Shown: one piece after another, positions 25,098 through 34,084 of the stretch
How the letters are laid out: each line of letters starts with the position of its first letter
How positions within the stretch are numbered: the first letter of the stretch is position 1
Origin: JABWAN01 sp041918175
Lineage (GTDB): Bacteria > Zhuqueibacterota > Zhuqueibacteria > Zhuqueibacterales > Zhuqueibacteraceae
Length of the DNA stretch: 64,000 bases
Assembly: GCA_041918175.1 (NCBI GenBank)
Contig: JAYRWE010000083.1
Span: 55,924-119,923 of the forward strand
Direction: 5' to 3'
The notes under the pieces: generated by a model
Database searches by the model: none
What the model saw: the letters and a program-made list of their open reading frames with translations, nothing else
Told to the model about the DNA's origin: nothing
Position numbers and translations under genes: made by a program

Positions 25098-26075
25098 ATG
25101 CGCGCCATTCGCGTTGAAGACGGTAGCGATCATCGTTTGCTTCTCGCAGATTGTGCCGATCCCCGGCTTGGTGAGGGCGAAGTATTGGTGCGCGTGCATG
25201 CGACCGCGGTGAATCGTGCCGATCTTCTGCAGCGTCGCGGCCTCTACCCTCCGCCAGCGGGCGCTTCCGAAATTCTCGGCTTGGAAGCTGCCGGCGAGAT
25301 CATTGCTCTCGGAAGCGAAGTAAAAGAATGGCAAGTGGGGGAGCGCGTCTTTTGTTTGTTGGCAGGCGGTGGCTATGCTGAACTTGTTGCCGTGCCGCAG
25401 GAAATGCTCCTACGCATGCCAATGGGTTGGACTTTCGAGCAAGCGGCAGCAGTGCCGGAAGCGTTTTACACGGCGTTTGTAAATTTGTTTATTGAAGCCA
25501 AACTGCGCTCACGCGAGTTGGTGCTCGTGCATGCCGGCGGCAGCGGCGTGGGCACGGCGGCCATTCAAATGGCGCGACTCGCAGGAGCACTCGTGCTCGT
25601 CACGGCCGGTTCGGAGGAAAAACTCGAGGAGTGCCGTTTTCTCGGGGCAAATCATGCGATCGATTACAAACGATTTGATTTTGCCGACATCGTGCGCAAG
25701 CTGACGAATGATTCCGGCGTAGATGTGATTTTGGATTGCGTGGGTGCAGCGTACTGGGAGAAAAATATTTCCCTGTTGCGCACACGCGGCCGCTTGGTGG
25801 TGATCGGCTTAATGGGAGGCGCGAAAACCGAAATTGATTTGAACCTCGTTCTGCGAAAGCGTTTGCGCATCATCGGCTCCGTATTGCGCTCGCGCTCTTT
25901 GTCCGAAAAAATCGCACTGACGCAAAAATTTCGCGCGCAGGTATTGCCCCAACTTGAGCAAGGCGCTCTGCATCCGGTGATTGACAAAGTTTTCACACTC
26001 GCCGAAGCGGAACAAGCGCATGCTTATGTCGCAAGTAACCGCAACTTCGGCAAGGTCGTGCTGCGGGTGGCATGA
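25098..26075 (+). CDS. NAD(P)H-quinone oxidoreductase, MDR family (PIG3/QorA-like)
   Basis: A zinc-independent medium-chain dehydrogenase of 325 residues. Family features are MRAIRV at the start, ATAVNRADLLQRRGLYPPP (GroES-like domain), the loop VPEAFYTAF, and the nucleotide-binding turn VHAGGSGVGTAAIQMAR near the middle. LRTRGRLVVIGLMGG and the C-terminal GKVVLRV complete the fold. It would reduce quinones or enones using NADPH. The ATG at 25098 is favoured (typical family start, GAGG upstream) over the in-frame ATG-proximal start at 25083. It is probably a single-gene unit followed by rsmB after 60 bp. Confidence 0.88.
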   Translation: MRAIRVEDGSDHRLLLADCADPRLGEGEVLVRVHATAVNRADLLQRRGLYPPPAGASEILGLEAAGEIIALGSEVKEWQVGERVFCLLAGGGYAELVAVPQEMLLRMPMGWTFEQAAAVPEAFYTAFVNLFIEAKLRSRELVLVHAGGSGVGTAAIQMARLAGALVLVTAGSEEKLEECRFLGANHAIDYKRFDFADIVRKLTNDSGVDVILDCVGAAYWEKNISLLRTRGRLVVIGLMGGAKTEIDLNLVLRKRLRIIGSVLRSRSLSEKIALTQKFRAQVLPQLEQGALHPVIDKVFTLAEAEQAHAYVASNRNFGKVVLRVA

Positions 26076-26135
26076 ACAACGCAAAACTCTTCTGTCCCGT
26101 CAAGGTGTGCATAATCTTCGAACCCACATTTTTGA

Positions 26136-27512
26136 ATGACACAAAATAAAAAGTCACCCTTTACTTCTTCTGCCTCCGCCCGCGGCTTGGCTTGTGATAT
26201 TCTCACCGAAGCGGAAAGCGGCTCGCTCTATCTTGATCAAGTTTTAGAACAACGTCTAGCACAAACCCGGCTCAACGCAAAAGACCGCGCGCTCGTGACG
26301 GCGTTGACGAATGGCGCAATGCGGTGGCGTGCGCGTTTGGATGTCGAGATCACTTCTTTTTTTCGGCAAAATTATTCGACTGCGCGGCCTTTGCTCAAAA
26401 ATATTTTGCGCGTGGCATTGTTTCAAATGCGCTTCATGGATCGCGTGCCGGCGTATGCCGCGCTCAATGAGGCGGTGGAACTCGCACGGACGAAATTCGG
26501 CGAGCAGTATGCGCGCCTGGTCAATGCGATATTGCGCAATGCGCAACGCCAGCCTTACGTCTGGCCGAAACCGGCAACGCTCCTGCAAGCGTCACATGAA
26601 AAGTTGCTTGCAGCTTTTTTGAGTTATCCCGAATGGCTCGTGCAACGTTGGCGCGCGCGTTACGAGGCGGAAGAGTTGCGTGCTCTTGCCGAGGCCTGCA
26701 ACGAAATTCCGCCCATTACCGTGCGCGTCATCAAACCGGAAACGCATACGGAAGCTTTTTTCGAAGAGATCGTTGCCGCGCAGATCACTGCGACTGGCAT
26801 TCCGAATTTGCCACATGTTTACAACTTGCCGCATTTCGATCAAATCACCAAACTCAAAGCTTTTAAACAAGGCCTCTGCACCGTGCAGGATGCGAGTGCG
26901 AGTTTGGTCGCGTTGCTCGCTGCGCCAGAGCCGAATGACATCGTCTATGATCTCTGCGCGGCGCCGGGCGGCAAGACACTGCATCTCGCGGAGTTTCTCA
27001 CGCGCGGAAAAATTATTGCCGTGGATCGCAGCTTGGCGAGATTGCAATTGGTCAAGCAAGCCGCGGCGCGCTTGCAATTGCCCGTGCAGCTTGTCGTAAG
27101 CGATGCGCGCCAATTTTTTGCGCCGCCCGCGGATCTCGTTTTGGTTGATGCGCCGTGCTCCGGCCTCGGGGTGTTGGCGCGGCGGAGTGATTTACGTTGG
27201 CGGCGACAGGCCGAAGACATACCTGCGCTCGCCGCTTTGCAAAAAGAAATTTTGGCGAATGCGGTGCGTTTGGTTAAAACCGGTGGGCGTTTGCTTTACA
27301 GTACGTGTACCATTGAGCCGGAGGAGAACGACGAAGTGATCGCATGGTTTCTGCAAGAGCATCGCAATTTTGTTTTGCAGCCGGCGAAACAATTCGTGCC
27401 CGCACGCTTCTGTGACGAGCACGGCTTTGTGCGTACGTTGCCGCATCGCCACAACATGGACGGCAGCTTTGCGGCGCATCTTAAAAAAGTCTCTGAGGCG
27501 CATGACGTGTAA
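26136..27512 (+). CDS. rsmB: 16S rRNA m5C967 methyltransferase RsmB
   Basis: This 458-residue protein has an N-terminal NusB-like RNA-binding domain (about 12-150, with VPAYAALNEAVELA) and a C-terminal Rossmann methyltransferase domain. SAM motif I is DLCAAPGGKTLHLAE. The two RNA m5C methyltransferase cysteines are in DAPCSGLGVL and YSTCTIEPEEN. Length and architecture match RsmB/Sun, which methylates C967 of 16S rRNA. A PASTA-domain gene follows. Confidence 0.93.
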   Translation: MTQNKKSPFTSSASARGLACDILTEAESGSLYLDQVLEQRLAQTRLNAKDRALVTALTNGAMRWRARLDVEITSFFRQNYSTARPLLKNILRVALFQMRFMDRVPAYAALNEAVELARTKFGEQYARLVNAILRNAQRQPYVWPKPATLLQASHEKLLAAFLSYPEWLVQRWRARYEAEELRALAEACNEIPPITVRVIKPETHTEAFFEEIVAAQITATGIPNLPHVYNLPHFDQITKLKAFKQGLCTVQDASASLVALLAAPEPNDIVYDLCAAPGGKTLHLAEFLTRGKIIAVDRSLARLQLVKQAAARLQLPVQLVVSDARQFFAPPADLVLVDAPCSGLGVLARRSDLRWRRQAEDIPALAALQKEILANAVRLVKTGGRLLYSTCTIEPEENDEVIAWFLQEHRNFVLQPAKQFVPARFCDEHGFVRTLPHRHNMDGSFAAHLKKVSEAHDV

Positions 27513-27515
27513 AAG

Positions 27516-27549
27516 AAACGAGCACCAAGGTATTGGACACAACTCGTTT
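27516..27549 (+). terminator. weak terminator-like stem after rsmB
   Basis: AAACGAG (27516-27522) pairs with CTCGTTT (27543-27549), a 7-bp stem with a 20-base loop that ends in TTTT. The rest of the 235-bp gap (27513-27747) shows no gene. Confidence 0.3.
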
Positions 27550-27747
27550 TGAAAATATCCGTTCAGCAGTGGGATGCAATCGCTTTGAAGTCACCTCGCT
27601 TGCAAAGGCCACCTAGAGAAACAAGCGGAGATGGAAAGCGATCACGCGCAGCGACAAGCCATAAAAAAAGTCAAAGGGAACAATCCGGCGAGCGCCGGCA
27701 TCACAAATTTGTTTTAAACACAAAGCTCATAAAAAGGTAGAAGCCTC

Positions 27748-28560
27748 ATGCCCATTGAAATCACCTCGCAGCGACCAATACGCTTCGCCGGGCTGCGACG
27801 CTTTTTGCTCGCGATGTCGCAGCATCACCTTGCCCGCATTGTCGGCTTGCTCGCGATCATTGCCATGGCCGGCATCTTGATCATGGATTGGATCGTGATG
27901 CCGCTCTATACGCGACACGGCGATGAAGTGGAGATGCCCAACATCACGAGCATGCGTTTTGAAGAAGCGATGCGGCCGATTCAAGAGGCGGGATTTGTTT
28001 TGGTCAAGGACGAAGAGCGCTATAGCAAAGAGCACCCGAGCGGTTATGTGATCGAGCAAAATCCGCCGCCGCATTCGCGCGTGAAGCCGGGGCGGCGCGT
28101 TTACGTGGTCGTGAGTCGCGGCGAAAAGCGCGTGCTCGTGCCCAATCTCATTGGCCGCTCGCCGCGCGATGCGGAGTTGCTGCTGCGCAATCAACGTTTG
28201 GAATTGGGCGCGGTGGATCAAGATTTTTCCAACACGTATTTGCTGGGCGAAGTGATGCGGCAATCGGTTCCGGCGGGCGCTGAGGTCACGACGAACACGC
28301 GTGTGAATATCACGATTAGCAGCGGCAGCGAGCCGTTGCAGTTCATCGTGCCGGCATTGGTAGGTCGTACTTTCCAGGCCGCGGAGAAACTCATCAAAGA
28401 GGCCGGGCTGCGCGTGGGCAACATCACCTACACGATTGCGCCGAATCTCTTGCCGGAAACGATCATCAGCCAGATGCCTTTGCCCAATGCGATTGTGGAA
28501 AAAGACAGCCCGGTGGATTTGGAGTTGAGCCAAGTGCCGACAGATAACGGCGGACAATAG
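27748..28560 (+). CDS. PASTA-domain membrane protein
   Basis: The 270-residue protein has a cytoplasmic N-terminus, one membrane helix (about 30-50, IVGLLAIIAMAGILIMDWIV) and three PASTA domains outside the membrane (about 62-128, 129-198, 199-265). Each PASTA unit shows the core pattern, for example VEMPNITSMRFEEA and LVPNLIGRSPRDAE. PASTA domains bind peptidoglycan fragments or act as rigid spacers. There is no kinase or transpeptidase domain fused, so this is a stand-alone PASTA stalk. It follows rsmB, with an AAGGTAG ribosome-binding site before ATG 27748. Confidence 0.88.
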   Translation: MPIEITSQRPIRFAGLRRFLLAMSQHHLARIVGLLAIIAMAGILIMDWIVMPLYTRHGDEVEMPNITSMRFEEAMRPIQEAGFVLVKDEERYSKEHPSGYVIEQNPPPHSRVKPGRRVYVVVSRGEKRVLVPNLIGRSPRDAELLLRNQRLELGAVDQDFSNTYLLGEVMRQSVPAGAEVTTNTRVNITISSGSEPLQFIVPALVGRTFQAAEKLIKEAGLRVGNITYTIAPNLLPETIISQMPLPNAIVEKDSPVDLELSQVPTDNGGQ

Positions 28561-28606
28561 CGGTGCAAAATCACTTTGTGCTTCTGACTATAACGCGAGC
28601 TTTCTC

Positions 28607-29626
28607 ATGCACAGATCATTCTCCTGTTGTTGCGCGATCATTTTTGCTCTCATATCTTTTTCGCAAGCACCATTGTTGTTGGCACAACCTCTCGGCAAAA
28701 TTTACCGCGCTGATGCGCAACTCGATCAACTCATTCCCAAGCAAGCCGTGATTGAAAAACTGGCGGAAGGCTTTGAGTGGTCCGAGGGGCCGGTGTGGAT
28801 TGCAAACGGCAACTATCTTTTATTCTCCGATGTGCCGCGCAATACGATTTACAAATGGAAGGAAGGCGAAGGCGTGAGCGTATTTCTGCGGCCTTCCGGC
28901 TTCAGCGGTGAAAATCCGCCGGGCGCAGAATTGGGCACGAACGGGCTGACGCTCGATGCGCGCGGCGTGTTGACGATGTGTGATCACGGCAATCGTTGTG
29001 TGAGCCAGTTGCTCGAAAATAATTTCACGAAGAAGTTGCTGGCGAACAATTATCAAGGCAAACGCTTTAACAGCCCAAACGACTTGGTGTTTAAAGCAAA
29101 CGGCGATTTGTATTTCACTGATCCGCCGTATGGTTTGAAGGGCTTGAATAAAGATCCGAACAAGCAATTGGAGTTCAACGGCGTGTATCGCGTGACGCCG
29201 AGCGGCGACGTGACTTTGCTCACGCGTGAAGCGACTTTTCCCAACGGCATCGCGTTCTCGCCGGACGAAAAAACTTTATACGTCGCGCAATCCGATCCGG
29301 AAAAAGCTGTGTGGTTTGCCTTCGAAGTTTTGGAGGATGGAACATTGGGCAAGAGCCGCGTCTTGTTTGATGCGACGCCGTGGGTGAAGCAAGGCAAGAA
29401 AGGTTTGCCCGATGGTCTCGCCGTGGATCAAGCGGGCAACCTGTTCGCCACCGGGCCGGGCGGAGTTGTGGTTTTGAACGCAGCAGGCAAGCACCTCGGA
29501 ACGATTGATACCGGCGAGGCTACGGCGAATTGCAAATTTGGCGATGACGGCTCGACGCTTTATATCACGGCGGACATGTATCTCTGCCGCATTAAGTTGA
29601 GCACGAAGGGCTTGGGGTTTAAATGA
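28607..29626 (+). CDS. SMP-30/gluconolactonase-family protein, exported
   Basis: A 339-residue protein has a signal peptide (about 1-27, ending LLLAQ) and the six-bladed propeller of the SMP-30/gluconolactonase family. The metal-binding residues expected for the family are present in FEWSEGPVW (Glu), SPNDLVF (Asn) and PDGLAVD (Asp). It would hydrolyse a sugar lactone or a similar lactone/ester in the periplasm. The start is the ATG that opens the signal peptide; no strong ribosome-binding site is seen. A 16-bp perfect inverted repeat follows downstream. Confidence 0.87.
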   Translation: MHRSFSCCCAIIFALISFSQAPLLLAQPLGKIYRADAQLDQLIPKQAVIEKLAEGFEWSEGPVWIANGNYLLFSDVPRNTIYKWKEGEGVSVFLRPSGFSGENPPGAELGTNGLTLDARGVLTMCDHGNRCVSQLLENNFTKKLLANNYQGKRFNSPNDLVFKANGDLYFTDPPYGLKGLNKDPNKQLEFNGVYRVTPSGDVTLLTREATFPNGIAFSPDEKTLYVAQSDPEKAVWFAFEVLEDGTLGKSRVLFDATPWVKQGKKGLPDGLAVDQAGNLFATGPGGVVVLNAAGKHLGTIDTGEATANCKFGDDGSTLYITADMYLCRIKLSTKGLGFK

Positions 29627-29693
29627 AGCGACAGCGTGAAGGTTTTTGAAATTGACCATTCGCAATTCACCATTTGCAATTCTCTTCACAAAC

Positions 29694-29771
29694 AAAATTT
29701 CCAACGGATGAAAGCAGCCAACGGGTTTCTATTGGGATGACTGTTGGCCGATTTTATCCGTTGGAAATTTT
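29694..29771. terminator. bidirectional terminator-like long inverted repeat
   Basis: Perfect 16-bp arms AAAATTTCCAACGGAT (29694-29709) and its complement (29756-29771) enclose a second 6-bp stem GCCAAC/GTTGGC (29717-29722, 29743-29748). It lies between two convergent genes and has A/T-rich outer ends on both sides, as expected for a bidirectional terminator. The size suggests it may also be a repeat-family member. Confidence 0.6.
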
Positions 29772-29816
29772 CGCTTTTCTTACACCGATTTGACTCTCAA
29801 GATACTTCCTCTTCCC

Positions 29817-30674
29817 TCAAAACTCCAACAACCACCTCAGCACCTCCTGCCACAGCGACGCGCGAAACTGTTCGCGAAAAAATCCGAAGTGACCGATACG
29901 CGCTGCGGGGCTAATGTCCCGCGTGAAATGTTTATGCGCAACCTGGGCCGCGGAATATTCGTGGAGCAACGCTTCCACTGCGAGCTTGGGGGCATACTCA
30001 TCATCCCAAAAGCTGTATGCCAATATCGGCGCGGAGAGTTTGTGATAACTCTCTTGCTCATGCGCCGACGCATAACCGAATAAGTAACGCGGATGCCGGC
30101 TCCACTTCGCCCACTCATTCGCAACGCCGCGCGGCAAATCTTCGCCGATGCCAAGCTTGCCGGGAAGATACCCCCAAACGTTTGCAATGAGCGGCATCAC
30201 ACGCCAGAGCAGCACATAACGATAACGCGACTGCGCGGGCCAATGCTTCCAATAGCCGCTCTGCGCCGCAACGAGCACGAGGCCGTGAATTAAATGATTG
30301 ATGCCGGCCATACCCACGAGTTGCCCGCCCGCGCTGTGACCAATCACAAAAATCTTCTTCGGCTGCAATTCACGCGCACACCACTCTGCCGCGCTCGCCA
30401 TGTCTTGTTGCGCCCAATCGCGCATGCACGCAGTAAAGCCGCGCAGCGAAGTGGGCCGCGAATCGCCGATGCCGCGATAGTCATATGTGAGCGTGGTCAA
30501 GCCATTCTCTGCCAAGAAACGCGCGAATTTGTGATAATAGGTGCGCCGAATGCCCGTGCCGGCATTGATGATCACAACGCTGTCGGCATTGCGTGCGCTG
30601 CGATGCAGCGTTGCGGCTAACCCATAGCCGTCACGCGCTGCAAGCGAGAAGTGCTCTATTGAAACCTCTGCCAT
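29817..30674 (-). CDS. alpha/beta hydrolase (COG4757-like)
   Basis: The 285-residue hydrolase has the nucleophile elbow GHSAGGQL (Ser in GxSxG). Candidate acid residues are in FWDDEYAP and the candidate histidine is in RIGHFGFF near the C-terminus. The block YDYRGIGDSRP followed by WAQQD is typical of the COG4757 predicted hydrolase group. There is no signal peptide, so it should be cytoplasmic. The substrate is unknown. It is a single gene, divergent from the DUF4337 gene. Confidence 0.82.
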   Translation of the reverse strand: MAEVSIEHFSLAARDGYGLAATLHRSARNADSVVIINAGTGIRRTYYHKFARFLAENGLTTLTYDYRGIGDSRPTSLRGFTACMRDWAQQDMASAAEWCARELQPKKIFVIGHSAGGQLVGMAGINHLIHGLVLVAAQSGYWKHWPAQSRYRYVLLWRVMPLIANVWGYLPGKLGIGEDLPRGVANEWAKWSRHPRYLFGYASAHEQESYHKLSAPILAYSFWDDEYAPKLAVEALLHEYSAAQVAHKHFTRDISPAARIGHFGFFREQFRASLWQEVLRWLLEF

Positions 30675-30739
30675 AAGTATTTTCTCAAAAATGGTTCACA
30701 ATCGCGACAACACTGGCTTGTATTTTTTCGAGCGAAAGC

Positions 30740-30768
30740 TTGACGAACAAAATCAAGAATCGTATTTT
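30740..30768 (+). promoter_or_regulatory. sigma-70-like promoter for the DUF4337 gene
   Basis: TTGACG (30740-30745) and TATTTT (30763-30768) are separated by exactly 17 bp. They lie about 48 bases upstream of the AAAGGAG ribosome-binding site and start codon of the gene at 30816. Read by eye only. Confidence 0.4.
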
Positions 30769-30815
30769 GCCGCCCATTTTTCAATAACTGTTTTTATAAA
30801 AACAAAGGAGCCGCC

Positions 30816-31460
30816 ATGTCTGAAAGTGCAAAGCAAGATACCAAACAAGAACAGGCCGAAAAACGTTTCGAGTTGTGGACCGGCATCACGCTCGCTTTTT
30901 TTGCCGCAGCGTTAGCCATCACCGATCTTGGTGCCGGCAAGTATGGCGATGACGAAATCATTGGCACGAACGCACAAACGAGCGCACTGTCGTGGTATCA
31001 ATCCAAAAGCATCAAACAAAGCTTGGTAGAGGGGCAAAGAGATCTGTTGCAATCGTTGCTCGCCGCGGGTACGGTGCAGGAAGAGCATGCGCCGGCTTTG
31101 CAAAACCATGTGCATGTTCTCGACGCGGAAATCGCGCGTTATAAAAAAGAGAAAAATGAAATCATGCTCGGCTCCGTGGCCGTGGGTAAAGAGAATTGGG
31201 TGCAGGATATTGACGGCGAACTTGGTAAAGTGATTGGCGCGAAAGAATGGGAGCATAAACTCGCCGTGCTCGGCAGTGCGGGCGATGTATTCGATATCGC
31301 CGTTTTGTTTTTGCAACTCGGCCTGGTGCTGGGCGCCATGGCTTTGGTGGTGCAAGCCACAGGCATGAAGAAAATATTTTTCGGCGCGATGGTGTTCGTC
31401 AGTTTGATCGGCAGCTTCTTCGCGGTGCGCGCGTTCTTGCTCGCCGCGACGGCAGGATGA
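30816..31460 (+). CDS. DUF4337-family membrane protein
   Basis: This 214-residue protein has an N-terminal membrane segment (about 22-40, ITLAFFAAALAITDLG), a central soluble part starting with NAQTSALSWYQSKSIKQS, and two C-terminal membrane helices (about 150-178 and 184-210). The central NAQ...WYQ...SIK pattern is characteristic of DUF4337, a membrane family without known function. An AAAGGAG ribosome-binding site lies 5 bases before ATG 30816. It has its own promoter-like element and a terminator hairpin, so it is probably monocistronic. Confidence 0.83.
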   Translation: MSESAKQDTKQEQAEKRFELWTGITLAFFAAALAITDLGAGKYGDDEIIGTNAQTSALSWYQSKSIKQSLVEGQRDLLQSLLAAGTVQEEHAPALQNHVHVLDAEIARYKKEKNEIMLGSVAVGKENWVQDIDGELGKVIGAKEWEHKLAVLGSAGDVFDIAVLFLQLGLVLGAMALVVQATGMKKIFFGAMVFVSLIGSFFAVRAFLLAATAG

Positions 31461-31475
31461 TTCCTCAAAATGCAA

Positions 31476-31508
31476 CGCGCTCTGTTATCGGCAAAGTAAC
31501 AGAGCGCG
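31476..31508. terminator. terminator hairpin after the DUF4337 gene
   Basis: A perfect 12-bp stem CGCGCTCTGTTA (31476-31487) with TAACAGAGCGCG (31497-31508) and a 9-base loop starts 16 bp after the stop codon. Only a short T-rich tail follows. Confidence 0.6.
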
Positions 31509-31595
31509 TGTTTGGTTTCAAGAAGTTTTATGTTGCGCGATAATTTTCCCAAATCGAATTTTCAGGCGCGCTAAAAACCAAAGTCCTTTGGGCAG

Positions 31596-31659
31596 CACAC
31601 GGATCAAAAACTCACACAGTAAAGCGAAGCCTTTTCCGCGTGCGCTTTTGATCTGTGTG
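31596..31659. terminator. inverted repeat between convergent genes
   Basis: CACACGGATCAAAA (31596-31609) pairs with TTTTGATCTGTGTG (31646-31659), 13 of 14 positions, with a GC-rich inner region. It lies 49 bp beyond the end of the CHASE2 cyclase gene, so it is a likely terminator for that leftward transcript. Confidence 0.5.
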
Positions 31660-31707
31660 TAGCCTCACAAAACTTAATTGTATTTTGAGTTTGATTGCTC
31701 ATCCGCT

Positions 31708-33888
31708 CTACTTTGTTTTGAATTCATACACGCCGTCCCAATCGTCCGGCGGGGCATTGGCAATATAATCCAAGCAGCGTTCGACGTACACGCGCGAAGG
31801 GCCGTCGCTCGGGAAATAGCGCAACACGCGATTGAACTCGCGCAGCGCGTTGTACCATTGGCGCTGTTTATAAAGCTCCAAGCCTTTCGAATACGTTGCA
31901 ATGATTAAGTCTTCCTCAATCGCCGCAAGTTTTTCCATCCCGCGCAGCTCATAAATCTTCACGGGCTTATTCTTCCCTTTCACCCGCACCAAATCCAACT
32001 CGCGCGCTTGCGCCCGCTTGCGCACTTGCTTGTACGTCGATTCCGAAATGATGATCGAAGTCGCATACTGCTTGTTCGCGCCTTCCAAACGCGCGCCGAG
32101 ATTCACTTCGTCGCCGATCACGGTGTAATCGAAACGCTGCTGCGCGCCGAGGTTGCCCACGATCATCGTGCCGGTGTTGATGCCGATGCCGATTTGAAAA
32201 TAGTCTTCATTCTGCGCGGACCAGCGTTTTTGCAATTCGCGCAAGCTCGTGATCATGGCGCACGCGGTTTCGCACGCGCGCTCCGCGTGATTCTCAAAAT
32301 ACACGGGCGCGCCAAAGAGCGCCATAATTTCATCGCCGACAAACTTATCGAGCGTGCCTTCGTGTTTGAAAATGACTTCGGTCATGAGCGTGAGATATTC
32401 GTTGAGCCGATGCACGACCATTTCCGGCGAACGTTTTTCGCAATAGGTGGTGAAGCCGCGAATGTCGCTGAACAGCACCGTGAGCTGCAATTTCTCTCCG
32501 CCAAACTTCGGCTCTTTGCCCGAAGCGAGAATGCTGTTGACGATGCTTTCGGAAACGTATTGCTCAAACACTTTGCGCGTGCGTCGACGCTCGCGGCGTT
32601 CGGCCACGAGCGTTTGCGACACGTTGCCGAAATAACTCAGCACGATACCGAGCACGGGCGCAACAACCGGTAGCCAAAGATTCATTAAGCTAAAGAGCAG
32701 TTGCGCCAACAACAGCCAGAGCGCAATGACGATGCTCGTAAACACAGTAGCCAACAACGCATTCACCCGCACCACGAGCAGCATGGTTAGAAACGCGCTC
32801 ACGAGCATGAGCAGCCATTCGAACCCGAGCGAGGTCGGTTTGACAAAATCTCCCGCCATGATGGTACTCAACGCATTGGCATGCACTTCCACGCCGGGCA
32901 TTTTTTGCCGGATGCCTTCTTGCGAAAAAAACGGCGTGAGCTTTACGTCTTGCAACTCTTCGGCGGAGGCCCCGATGAAAACGATTTTATTTTTGAAAGT
33001 TCCCGCGGGCAAATACTCTTCTGCAAACGCGTTGGTTTCCAGCAAGGCATCGGGCAAACGAAAGTCGCGGTCATCCAACACATTGGAGAAAGAGTAGGTG
33101 GGAAAAGTTTTTGCGCCGCCGCGAAAGTTGATGAGAAACGTATTGGCGCGATAGGCCGGAATTTTTTTATCATTGAGCCGCAGCCTGCCCGTGCTCAGGT
33201 CCGCGCGATTGTCATCCATGCCGAGATAAGCTTGTAGCGCGAGCGCCCACACGGTCTCCGTGTCCGTGCGCTCAAACATGGGATAGCGTCGCACAAAACC
33301 GTCGGGATCTTCGTTGATGCTAATGGAAGCCCATTGCTTCGCGCTTTGCAAAAGTATTGGAATGGGCTTGGCCAAAGCAAAACTCTGTGTGCCGCCGCGC
33401 GTGTTGGTCACTTCGAGTTTGCCGGCGAAAATCACGCGACCGGATTTCGCCGCGGCCGCGGCCAACGCTTGATCCGCAGCCGGGTCGTTCTTCGCCGGCT
33501 CGGTGAAGACCACGTCGAAAAGAATGAGCCGCGCACCGGCGCGCGAAAGATTTTCGATCAGTTTGGCATAATAATAACGCGGAAACGGCCAGTTCTGTTT
33601 TAAATCGTCAAAGGTTTGATCGTCGATGTCAACGATCACGATGCTGGTATCAACCAGCGCGCGCGGCCCGCGAAAGGAAAAGCGTAAATCATACGAGCGC
33701 AGCTCGAGATTCTCAAACGCAGTGAGCGAACTGAGCATAATCGCGAGCACGACGGCAAACAAACTCAGCAGGCTGCCGAGCACCCACTTGTTCGCGAACA
33801 CCGGACGGATATATTTTTCGGAAAATTTTGTCGCGTCCCCGCGCGTGGCGTTGAGGGCAGTGGAAGTTTGTGCGTTGGGAGTGGTCAT
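31708..33888 (-). CDS. CHASE2-domain class III adenylate cyclase with C-terminal helical tail
   Basis: A 726-residue membrane cyclase. An N-terminal helix (about 35-55) leads to an extracytoplasmic CHASE2 sensor domain (about 60-350), then three closely spaced helices (about 355-430). The class III cyclase domain (about 475-650) has metal aspartates in FSDIRGF and FVGDEIMA, transition-state residues in DEVNLGARLEG, and base-selecting Lys (LDKF) and Asp (FDYTVIGD), which favour ATP over GTP. A 70-residue TPR-like tail follows. It would make cAMP in response to an envelope signal. Upstream genes on the same strand encode a barrel protein, FecR and a secreted Ig-like protein. Confidence 0.92.
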   Translation of the reverse strand: MTTPNAQTSTALNATRGDATKFSEKYIRPVFANKWVLGSLLSLFAVVLAIMLSSLTAFENLELRSYDLRFSFRGPRALVDTSIVIVDIDDQTFDDLKQNWPFPRYYYAKLIENLSRAGARLILFDVVFTEPAKNDPAADQALAAAAAKSGRVIFAGKLEVTNTRGGTQSFALAKPIPILLQSAKQWASISINEDPDGFVRRYPMFERTDTETVWALALQAYLGMDDNRADLSTGRLRLNDKKIPAYRANTFLINFRGGAKTFPTYSFSNVLDDRDFRLPDALLETNAFAEEYLPAGTFKNKIVFIGASAEELQDVKLTPFFSQEGIRQKMPGVEVHANALSTIMAGDFVKPTSLGFEWLLMLVSAFLTMLLVVRVNALLATVFTSIVIALWLLLAQLLFSLMNLWLPVVAPVLGIVLSYFGNVSQTLVAERRERRRTRKVFEQYVSESIVNSILASGKEPKFGGEKLQLTVLFSDIRGFTTYCEKRSPEMVVHRLNEYLTLMTEVIFKHEGTLDKFVGDEIMALFGAPVYFENHAERACETACAMITSLRELQKRWSAQNEDYFQIGIGINTGTMIVGNLGAQQRFDYTVIGDEVNLGARLEGANKQYATSIIISESTYKQVRKRAQARELDLVRVKGKNKPVKIYELRGMEKLAAIEEDLIIATYSKGLELYKQRQWYNALREFNRVLRYFPSDGPSRVYVERCLDYIANAPPDDWDGVYEFKTK

Positions 33889-33927
33889 GCTTTGCCTCGC
33901 TGCGGCAAGGCAATGCTTCGCTCAAAT

Positions 33928-34016
33928 ATTCCCCCCTTGAGGGGGGCAAGGGGGATGTTATCCAAAACGATTACAAAACCTAGCAACCCCCCCCTAACCC
34001 CCCTCAAGGGGGGAAT
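33928..34016. repeat. palindromic repeat element, family 1, intergenic copy
   Basis: An 89-bp unit has inverted ends (33928-33946 and 33998-34016) of the form six C, TTGA or TCAA, six G, the same ends as the element at 3663-3784 but with a different interior. Extra C-runs and G-runs lie just inside both ends. It lies between the barrel gene and the cyclase gene. Confidence 0.8.
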
Positions 34017-34084
34017 TATTTCGTGCGCGCTTTTCGAAAAGAATGTTTGTGCTCTCCCCAAAACTTCGTGCGTCATGTGCGGCC

